Source: Tannockella sp964372125 (GTDB lineage Bacteria > Bacillota_I > Bacilli_A > Erysipelotrichales > Coprobacillaceae). From it: DNA of 64,000 nt. Below, piece after piece: positions 16,069 through 22,419 of this stretch. Position 1 is the stretch's first letter; each line of letters begins with the position of its first letter. The stretch covers positions 26,396 to 90,395 of the forward strand of contig CAYJPL010000004.1 in the NCBI GenBank assembly GCA_964372125.1. The letters run 5' to 3'. The position numbers were made by a program, and so were the translations under genes. A model generated the notes under the pieces. The model searched no databases. It had not been told where the DNA came from and saw only the letters and a list, made by a program, of their open reading frames with translations.

Positions 16069-17196
16069 ATGTGTCAAGAAATGAAAAAATGGCGTCAAGA
16101 TTTACACAAGATACCTGAACTTGGACTTGTAGAATTTAAAACAACCAAATACCTATTTAATGAACTTACAAAAATGGGTTATAAACCAGTTTCATTACTT
16201 GATACTGGTTTATATGTTTATATTGATAATGGTAAAGATCATACAATTGCATTTAGAAGTGATATAGATGCATTAGAAATTGAAGAAAAAAACAATGTCG
16301 AATATGCTTCAACATTTCCAGGTTTCATGCATGCTTGTGGTCATGATGGTCATATGGCTACATTACTAGGATTCGCAAAGAAAATATCTACAAGAAAAGA
16401 TGATTTCGATTATAATTTCTTATTATTATTTCAACCAGCAGAAGAATCACCAGGCGGGGCAGCATTAGTTGTAAAAACAGGAATATTAAATCAGTTTAAT
16501 GTAAAAGCAATATTCGGAATGCATTTAATGCCTTTTTATAAAGAGGGTACTATTGCATGTAAGAGTGGTCCTTTAATGGCACAAAATGGTGAAATAGATA
16601 TAAAAATAGTTGGTAAAACAGCACATGCCGGACTATATCACCAAGGAGTGGATAGCATCGTAATTTCAAGTCAACTAATTAGTCAATACCAAACGATTAT
16701 TAGTAGATTAGTTTCTCCATTTGATCCAATCGTATTGCATTTAGGAAAAATCAATGGTGGAAGTGCTAGAAACATCGTTGCTGATCATGTTGAAATCAAT
16801 GGAACTTTACGCGCGTTTAGCGAAATTACATTTATGAAAGTAGTAAATGCAATGGAATCGATTAATAAAAACCTTGAGGATACATATCAGTGCACAATTG
16901 AATTTAGTTGTCCACCAATGTATCCACCAGTTATTAACGATGACAATCTATACGAAAAATTCAAAGCCTTAACAGATGATACATTCATTGAAATAAAAGA
17001 ACCATTCATGTTAGCCGAAGATTTTTCATTTTACCAAAAAGAGATACCAGGAATATTCTTCTACTTAGGAACAAATTCTAAAAAACATAGTAGTGGATTG
17101 CATACAGAAACATTTGATTTTAATGAAGAAGTATTAGAAAAAGGTGTTGATATGTTTTATAGCATCGCAAAAAATATTAAATTGGGGGACTTGTAA
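16069..17196 (+). CDS. N-acetyldiaminopimelate deacetylase (M20 family)
   Basis: Removes acetate from N-acetyl-L,L-DAP. The 375-residue M20 hydrolase has the metal motifs FRSDIDALEIEE and HACGHDGHMAT, the catalytic glutamates in PAEESPGGA, and GMHLMP. Similar in length to Bacillus YkuR. Amidohydrolases acting on other N-acyl amino acids look alike, so the substrate comes from its place between dapH and the aminotransferase. The ATG at 16069 has TAGGAG ten bases upstream; the open frame extends to 16039 inside dapH without a ribosome site. Confidence 0.9.
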   Translation: MCQEMKKWRQDLHKIPELGLVEFKTTKYLFNELTKMGYKPVSLLDTGLYVYIDNGKDHTIAFRSDIDALEIEEKNNVEYASTFPGFMHACGHDGHMATLLGFAKKISTRKDDFDYNFLLLFQPAEESPGGAALVVKTGILNQFNVKAIFGMHLMPFYKEGTIACKSGPLMAQNGEIDIKIVGKTAHAGLYHQGVDSIVISSQLISQYQTIISRLVSPFDPIVLHLGKINGGSARNIVADHVEINGTLRAFSEITFMKVVNAMESINKNLEDTYQCTIEFSCPPMYPPVINDDNLYEKFKALTDDTFIEIKEPFMLAEDFSFYQKEIPGIFFYLGTNSKKHSSGLHTETFDFNEEVLEKGVDMFYSIAKNIKLGDL

Positions 17197-18371
17197 TGGA
17201 TTATTTTAATCAAAGTAAAGAAGTGTTTATGTCAGCATACGGGCGTTATGATATAACAATAGAGCGTGGACAAGGGGTATACTTATACGATACTGATAAT
17301 AAAGAATATTTGGATTTTTATTCAGGAATTGGTGTAAATGCATTAGGTTATAATAATGCTATATATCTTAAAAATATGACTGAACAATTACATAAGGTAA
17401 TGCATATTTCTAATTATTTTAATTCTCCTTCTGCTATAGAAGCAGCAAAACTTCTAAAAGAAATTACAGAATTAGATAAAGTTTTCTTGTGCAATTCAGG
17501 AACTGAGGCAACTGAAGGGGCACTTAAGCTTGCTAGAAAGTATTATTATTTAAAAAACAACTGCGCAGATAGTGAAATAATTTCACTTCAAAAATCATTT
17601 CATGGAAGAAGCACAGGTTCTATTCGTTTAACAGGAAATGAAAACTACCAACGTGCTTTTGGTCCTTTAATTGAAGGTGTAAAACACGCTACAATTAATG
17701 ATTTAGAGAGTGTTGTATCGTTAGTTAATAAGAAAACTGCGGCTATCATTGTTGAGGTAATACAAGGTGAAGGTGGACTGATGTCATGTACCACAGAATT
17801 TTTACAAGGAATTAGAAAGTTATGTGATGATAATGATATTGTGTTCATTATTGATGAAGTACAAACGGGCATGGCTCGAACTGGAAAATGGATGGCATAT
17901 CAACATGCTAATATTAAGCCAGACATCGTGTGCCTTGCAAAAGGAATCGGTGGTGGTTTCCCTGTTGGGGCAATGGTTGCAAACAATAAAGTTGGATCAG
18001 CTCTTCAACCTGGAGATCATGGAACAACTTATGGCGGAAACCCATTAGCTGGTATGGCGGTTGCATCTGTACTACAAATCGCAAAAGATACAAATTTACT
18101 AGACCATGTAAACGATGTATCAAATTATTTTACAATGAAATTAGATGAACTTGTTGAAAAGTATGATTCTATTCTTGAACGCAGAGGGTACGGACTAATG
18201 CAAGGATTAGTATTTGATCATCCTATTGCACAATATATAAAATCCGCTCAAGAAAATGGGTTACTATTTGTAAGTGCGGGACCAAATATTATTAGAATGT
18301 TACCACCATTAGTTATTGATAAAAAACATGTTGACCAAGCAATAAAAATCATCGAAAAAATTATTAAATAA
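17196..18371 (+). CDS. argD: Acetylornithine / N-acetyl-DAP aminotransferase (class III)
   Basis: A PLP enzyme of the ArgD family, 391 residues. Visible are NSGTEATEGALKLARKYY (cofactor phosphate site), FIIDEVQTGMARTGKW, and the Schiff-base lysine in CLAKGIGGGFPVGAM. The family converts N-acetylornithine to its semialdehyde; in E. coli the same protein also acts in DAP synthesis. Here it overlaps the deacetylase stop by TAATG inside the dap operon, while argCJB lacks argD and dap lacks a PatA-type aminotransferase. It therefore probably serves both pathways (inference). Confidence 0.92.
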   Translation: MDYFNQSKEVFMSAYGRYDITIERGQGVYLYDTDNKEYLDFYSGIGVNALGYNNAIYLKNMTEQLHKVMHISNYFNSPSAIEAAKLLKEITELDKVFLCNSGTEATEGALKLARKYYYLKNNCADSEIISLQKSFHGRSTGSIRLTGNENYQRAFGPLIEGVKHATINDLESVVSLVNKKTAAIIVEVIQGEGGLMSCTTEFLQGIRKLCDDNDIVFIIDEVQTGMARTGKWMAYQHANIKPDIVCLAKGIGGGFPVGAMVANNKVGSALQPGDHGTTYGGNPLAGMAVASVLQIAKDTNLLDHVNDVSNYFTMKLDELVEKYDSILERRGYGLMQGLVFDHPIAQYIKSAQENGLLFVSAGPNIIRMLPPLVIDKKHVDQAIKIIEKIIK

Positions 18372-18428
18372 TACTCTTTATTAGATGATTTGATAATTAA
18401 TATTTTCTACTAATTTTTTATAAACTAT

Positions 18429-18436
18429 GTTATACT
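18429..18436 (+). promoter_or_regulatory. -10 element before yneF
   Basis: An extended -10 (TGT followed by TATACT, with the TG at 18428-18429) lies about 32 bases before the yneF start; no clear -35. Confidence 0.5.
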
Positions 18437-18467
18437 ATATAGGTAATGTAAAAATAGGAGGTTAGTT

Positions 18468-18674
18468 ATGGATATTCTTTCAATAGTATTGGGTGTTCTT
18501 GTTGGTGCGGTTGCTGGTTTTTTTGGATCTCGTTACATGTTCAAAAAACAATTACGTAAAAATCCACCAATTAATGAAAAAATGATTCGTGCAATGTTTA
18601 TGGAAATGGGTAGAAAACCTAGTGAACCACAAATTAAAAGAATCATGAATAACATTAACTCACAATATAAATAA
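18468..18674 (+). CDS. yneF: YneF/UPF0154 family small membrane protein
   Basis: A 68-residue protein with one N-terminal transmembrane helix (VLGVLVGAVAGFFGSRYMF) and a basic cytoplasmic part containing the family signature NPPINEKMIRAMFMEMGRKP. Function unknown; widespread in low-GC Bacillota. In Bacillus it is close to tkt, whereas here the arginine/lysine island of about 12 kb lies between them. AGGAGG precedes its ATG. Confidence 0.9.
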   Translation: MDILSIVLGVLVGAVAGFFGSRYMFKKQLRKNPPINEKMIRAMFMEMGRKPSEPQIKRIMNNINSQYK

Positions 18675-18691
18675 TAAACATTTATAGAAAA

Positions 18692-18714
18692 AAGACACAG
18701 CATATGCTGTGTCT
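18692..18714. repeat. Left target-site duplication (23 bp, itself an inverted repeat)
   Basis: Identical over 23 bp to 19740-19762; the bases just outside both copies differ, so the match is exactly delimited by the element ends. Confidence 0.85.
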
Positions 18715-18722
18715 CTTTTTTC
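18692..18722 (+). terminator. Terminator of yneF, left copy of the duplicated inverted repeat
   Basis: AAGACACAGC-AT-ATGCTGTGTCT type inverted repeat (18692-18714) followed by CTTTTTTC, which is the outer edge of the IS. An identical 23-bp copy lies at 19740-19762. Confidence 0.8.
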
Positions 18723-18741
18723 AAATTTCAACCGCACCACT

Positions 18742-19656
18742 TTATATATAATTTGATTCTACAATATACGGAGAATCATAGTCAAATATTTTCCTTGGCA
18801 TATTGTTTATTTTATACGCTATATCTTCTAAATATTGTTGTTCAATTTGATACAATGATTTCCCTTTTGGTATGAATCTTCGTACCAATGAATTAATTTG
18901 TTCATTCGTTCCTCTTTGGAACGAACAATACGGATCACACTTATAGAGTTTTACTCCTATAGTCTTTGCACATATTCCTAATGCTTTAAATTCATTTCCG
19001 TTATCTGTTGTTATACTTTTTACAGTAATATTATTCTCTTTTATATACTTATGAATTAAGTTATTGATATAGTATTCATTTTTTGCTTCTGCTTTTATTA
19101 AATGAATCACTCTAGTACATCGATCTACTATGGAAATAATGGATGCATATTCATTTCTTTTTCCTATTATAGAATCGATTTCTAGATGTCCTATTTCATC
19201 ACGTAATTCATACTTCTTAGGGCGTAAACGTATTGGTAGTACCGTTTTATTATCAATATTCCATAACATATGCTGCATCATGCCCGAACTCTTTTTTCTT
19301 TTTCTTCTTTTATAGCACATGTTATTTGGTTTAATATCTAACTTTCCTTCATTAATCCAACGATAGACCGTTTGATGTGATACATAAGGTTTATTTGGAT
19401 GATACTTCTTAAAACGTTGAATACATACACTAATTGACTTAATACGCCAATCATAGTTCGTTTGTAAGTAATCAATAAAAAATGAATATTTACTATAAAT
19501 ATCAATATGTCTCTTTTTATAGTACTTATTTTTGTATCTAGAGACTGTTGAGTGAGAGATATCTAGACGTCTACCCACTTCTCTCATCGATAAACCAATT
19601 GATAGCAGTGTATCAATTTGGACTTTCTTTTTTTCTATTAATTGTTTATAATTCAT
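18742..19656 (-). CDS. IS30-family transposase
   Basis: A 304-residue DDE transposase. The N-terminus has a helix-turn-helix (SMREVGRRLDISHSTVSRY). The catalytic triad positions are visible as LEIDSIIGK (D), SITTDNGNEF (D) and a glutamate in TNEQINSLVRRFIPKG. This order and the closing YDSPY-type tail are typical of IS30. The frame is intact. It reads in the same direction as plsY, which lies upstream of it. The ribosome binding site is buried in an inverted repeat (see that entry). Confidence 0.95.
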   Translation of the reverse strand: MNYKQLIEKKKVQIDTLLSIGLSMREVGRRLDISHSTVSRYKNKYYKKRHIDIYSKYSFFIDYLQTNYDWRIKSISVCIQRFKKYHPNKPYVSHQTVYRWINEGKLDIKPNNMCYKRRKRKKSSGMMQHMLWNIDNKTVLPIRLRPKKYELRDEIGHLEIDSIIGKRNEYASIISIVDRCTRVIHLIKAEAKNEYYINNLIHKYIKENNITVKSITTDNGNEFKALGICAKTIGVKLYKCDPYCSFQRGTNEQINSLVRRFIPKGKSLYQIEQQYLEDIAYKINNMPRKIFDYDSPYIVESNYI

Positions 19657-19687
19657 AAGGAGCTCCTTTTCGTCGGGTGAGCTCCTT
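19657..19687 (-). promoter_or_regulatory. Inverted repeat covering the transposase ribosome binding site
   Basis: On the minus strand AAGGAGCTC (19687-19679) pairs over nine bases with GAGCTCCTT (19665-19657), which overlaps the Shine-Dalgarno and abuts the ATG. A long transcript entering from plsY can fold; a transcript from the internal promoter would start near 19682 and lack most of the 5' arm. Confidence 0.6.
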
Positions 19688-19688
19688 T

Positions 19689-19697
19689 ATTATATCA
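19689..19697 (-). promoter_or_regulatory. Internal promoter of the transposase
   Basis: On the minus strand TGA-TATAAT (19697-19689), an extended -10 element; predicted start near 19682, inside the 5' arm of the inverted repeat. Confidence 0.55.
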
Positions 19698-19739
19698 AAA
19701 AAGCACACCTAGGTGGTGCGCTTGAGATTTGAATTTAGG

Positions 19740-19762
19740 AAGACACAGCATATGCTGTGTCT
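19740..19762. repeat. Right target-site duplication (23 bp, inverted repeat)
   Basis: The second copy of the former bidirectional terminator. For plsY transcription (minus strand) the hairpin is now followed by CCTAAATTC from the IS and not by a U run, so plsY has probably lost efficient termination. Confidence 0.8.
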
Positions 19763-19768
19763 TTTGTG

Positions 19769-20368
19769 TTACATCCAAGTTATTTTGTTTTCCGTTTTAT
19801 TTTTGATTCGTACTAAATTTCCTCGATGACGATATATAATTAATAATATTATCGCTCCAGTTGAAATACTTCCATATAACGGTAGTCCAAGTAGTGGAAT
19901 ACACACAAAGACAGCACTTGTTGCAAGAACTGATGCAAGTGATACATACTTTGTTAATTTTAACACTATAAAGAATACTACTAGTGAGAGTATTGCCCCT
20001 ACAAAATTTATTGCTAGAAAAAAACCAATTCCTGAAGAAACAGCTTTACCACCTTTAAAACCTGCAAAGATAGGGTAGCAATGTCCTAATATACATGCAA
20101 ATGCGCATATGTATTTAATATTTTCATTTGCACCAATTGCATTTAACACTAAACTAGATACAACCATTACAACGAAAGCTTTTAGTGCATCTAATATAAT
20201 AACCGCAACGCCCGCTTTTTTTCCAAGAACTCTACCGGTATTACTTCCACCAAGATTTCCAGAGCCATGTTTGCGAACATCCGTTTTATAGAATAGTTTT
20301 CCAACAACCAATGCAAACGGAATTGATCCATATAAATAACTTAATATAATTAAACCTATTTCTATCAT
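19769..20368 (-). CDS. plsY: Glycerol-3-phosphate acyltransferase PlsY
   Basis: Membrane enzyme that moves acyl groups from acyl phosphate to glycerol 3-phosphate, the first step of phospholipid synthesis. The 199-residue protein has about five transmembrane helices and the three PlsY motifs: YLYGSIPFALVVGK, RKHGSGNLGGSNTGRVLG, and GHCYPIFAGFKGGKAVSSGIG. The ATG at 20368 has GGTGAT upstream, complementary to the 16S tail; the ATG at 20380 lies at the predicted transcription start and would be leaderless. Divergent from parE, as in other Bacillota. Confidence 0.95.
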   Translation of the reverse strand: MIEIGLIILSYLYGSIPFALVVGKLFYKTDVRKHGSGNLGGSNTGRVLGKKAGVAVIILDALKAFVVMVVSSLVLNAIGANENIKYICAFACILGHCYPIFAGFKGGKAVSSGIGFFLAINFVGAILSLVVFFIVLKLTKYVSLASVLATSAVFVCIPLLGLPLYGSISTGAIILLIIYRHRGNLVRIKNKTENKITWM

Positions 20369-20387
20369 TTTATCACCCATTCACCAT

Positions 20388-20415
20388 TATATAGAAACAA
20401 ATTAAAATTGCAACA
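20388..20415 (-). promoter_or_regulatory. Promoter of plsY
   Basis: On the minus strand TTGCAA, 16-bp spacer, TATAAT; the -10 ends five bases before the upstream ATG. Confidence 0.6.
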
Positions 20416-20420
20416 AACCT

Positions 20421-20449
20421 TTGAAAAAAACATGATTTTTATGTATAAT
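20421..20449 (+). promoter_or_regulatory. Promoter of parE-parC
   Basis: TTGAAA (20421-20426), 17-bp spacer, TATAAT (20444-20449). It predicts a start near 20457, after the first in-frame ATG at 20455. Confidence 0.8.
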
Positions 20450-20478
20450 AACTTTTGAATGAAAAGAGAGGTATACAT

Positions 20479-22410
20479 ATGTCAAAAACAACAAATACAT
20501 ATAATGAATCAAACATCCAAATACTTGAAGGTTTAGAAGCAGTTCGTAAAAGACCAGGGATGTATATTGGTTCAACTGATGGTCGTGGATTACACCATTT
20601 AGTTTGGGAAATTGTAGATAACGCAATTGATGAAGCACTTGCTGGGCATGGAAGTTTAATCCAAGTATATATATGTAAAGATAATAGTATTAAAGTGGTT
20701 GACCATGGGCGTGGAATGCCTACAGGAATGCATGCTTCAATGAAGCCAACTCCTGAAGTTATTTTGACAGTACTTCATGCTGGTGGGAAGTTTTCAGCTG
20801 AAGGTGGATACAAAACATCAGGTGGTTTACATGGTGTAGGGGCGAGTGTTGTTAATGCACTTTCATCATGGTTAGAAGTAACTATTTGTCGCGATGGCGA
20901 AATCTACAAACAAAGATTTGAAGATGGTGCAAATATCATCCATGCTCCGACAATTACAGGTAAAACAAAAGAAACGGGTACAACGATTCATTTCATGCCA
21001 AATCCAAGTATATTTTCAACAACAGAATACAACTATTCGACAATCCGTGATCGATTAATGGAAAGTGCCTTTTTATTAAAAGGTATATGTATAGAAATCA
21101 AAGATGAACGAAGCGGAAAATCTGATACCTTCCAATATGAAAATGGATTAGAGGCTTTTATTGAATATATTAACGTACAAAAAGATGTATTGCATCCAAC
21201 AGTTACTTTTGAAGGAACAAATAATGAAATTGATGTTGAAGTAGCATTACAATTTACTGCAAGTTATCATGAAACAACAATGTCATTTGTAAACTTAGTA
21301 AGAACAGGTGATGGTGGTACTCATGAAACTGGATTTAGAACTGCACTTACAAAGACATTTAATGAGTATGCTAGAAAATATGGATTATTAAAAGAAAAAG
21401 AAAAGAATCTTGAAGGTAATGATGTTCGAGAAGGGCTTTCTGCTATTTTATCAATTAAAGTTCCAGAACATTTTTTACAGTTTGAAGGACAAACAAAATC
21501 AAAACTTGGAACACCAGAGGCAAGAAATGTAGTCGATAATGTCATTTATGAAAAACTATCATTTTACTTAGAAGAAAACAAGACGATTGCAGATTCACTA
21601 GTTAAAAAAATGATAAAAGCGGCACAAGTTCGTGAAGCAGCTCGTAAAGCAAGAGAAAATGCCAGAAAAGGTAAGGGTAATAAACAAGAACGTATTTTAA
21701 GTGGGAAACTTGCACCTGCACAATCAAAGAACAAAAAGAAAAATGAATTATATTTAGTCGAAGGAGACTCTGCTGGTGGTAGTGCTAAGCAAGGTCGTGA
21801 TCGAAAGTATCAAGCAATATTACCATTACGAGGAAAAGTTATAAATACTCAAAAAGCCGCTCTAAGTGATATTTTAAAAAATGAAGAAATTGCGACAATG
21901 ATTAATACAATTGGAGCTGGTATTGGTGCTGATTTTAGCGAGAGTGATGTAAATTATAATAAAGTTATCATTATGACAGATGCTGATACTGACGGAGCAC
22001 ATATTCAAATATTATTATTAACATTCTTCTATAGATATATGCGTGAGCTTATTCAACTAGGAAAAGTATATATTGCACTTCCACCACTTTATAAAGTATC
22101 AAAAAAAGTCGGTAAAAAAGAACAAGTAATTTATTGTTGGGAAGATAGTGAGCTAGAGGATGCAAAAAGAGAAATAGGTAAAGGATATTATATTCAAAGA
22201 TATAAAGGACTTGGTGAAATGAATGCAGATCAGTTATGGGAAACTACAATGGACCCAGAAACACGCACTTTAATCCAAGTGTCAATAGAAGATGCTGCAC
22301 TTGTTGAGCATAGAGTATCTGTTTTAATGGGTGATAAAGTAGAACCAAGAAGAGAATGGATTGAAGAAAACGTGAAATTCTCATTAGAAGACACATATAG
22401 TGTAGATTAG
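20479..22410 (+). CDS. parE: DNA topoisomerase IV subunit B
   Basis: ATPase subunit of topoisomerase IV, which separates linked daughter chromosomes. The 643-residue GHKL/Toprim protein shows RPGMYIGSTDGRGLHHLVWE, the ATP lid GGLHGVGASVVNALS, the Toprim EGDSAGGSAKQGRDR and TDADTDGAHI, and the C-terminal RYKGLGEMNADQLWETTMD. It pairs with parC nine bases downstream and is divergent from plsY, the ParE setting; gyrB would normally be next to recF or gyrA near the origin. The start at 20479 has GAGAGG upstream. Confidence 0.95.
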   Translation: MSKTTNTYNESNIQILEGLEAVRKRPGMYIGSTDGRGLHHLVWEIVDNAIDEALAGHGSLIQVYICKDNSIKVVDHGRGMPTGMHASMKPTPEVILTVLHAGGKFSAEGGYKTSGGLHGVGASVVNALSSWLEVTICRDGEIYKQRFEDGANIIHAPTITGKTKETGTTIHFMPNPSIFSTTEYNYSTIRDRLMESAFLLKGICIEIKDERSGKSDTFQYENGLEAFIEYINVQKDVLHPTVTFEGTNNEIDVEVALQFTASYHETTMSFVNLVRTGDGGTHETGFRTALTKTFNEYARKYGLLKEKEKNLEGNDVREGLSAILSIKVPEHFLQFEGQTKSKLGTPEARNVVDNVIYEKLSFYLEENKTIADSLVKKMIKAAQVREAARKARENARKGKGNKQERILSGKLAPAQSKNKKKNELYLVEGDSAGGSAKQGRDRKYQAILPLRGKVINTQKAALSDILKNEEIATMINTIGAGIGADFSESDVNYNKVIIMTDADTDGAHIQILLLTFFYRYMRELIQLGKVYIALPPLYKVSKKVGKKEQVIYCWEDSELEDAKREIGKGYYIQRYKGLGEMNADQLWETTMDPETRTLIQVSIEDAALVEHRVSVLMGDKVEPRREWIEENVKFSLEDTYSVD

Positions 22411-22419
22411 GAGGTAAGT

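Larger units (their letters stand above)
18715..19739 (-). mobile_element. IS30-family insertion sequence, IS1630-like, complete
   Basis: A 1025-bp element with one transposase gene. Terminal inverted repeats of 26-27 bp are visible: left 18715-18740 and right 19713-19739, sharing GCGCACCAC or CGCACCAC cores and a TTCAAAT outer block, with about six mismatches. Both ends abut identical 23-bp copies of an inverted repeat that served as the terminator between yneF and plsY. IS1630 of Mycoplasma fermentans is the known IS30-type element that targets and duplicates inverted repeats, so this is likely the same behaviour. The element looks intact and recent, since the duplication is perfect. Confidence 0.88.
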
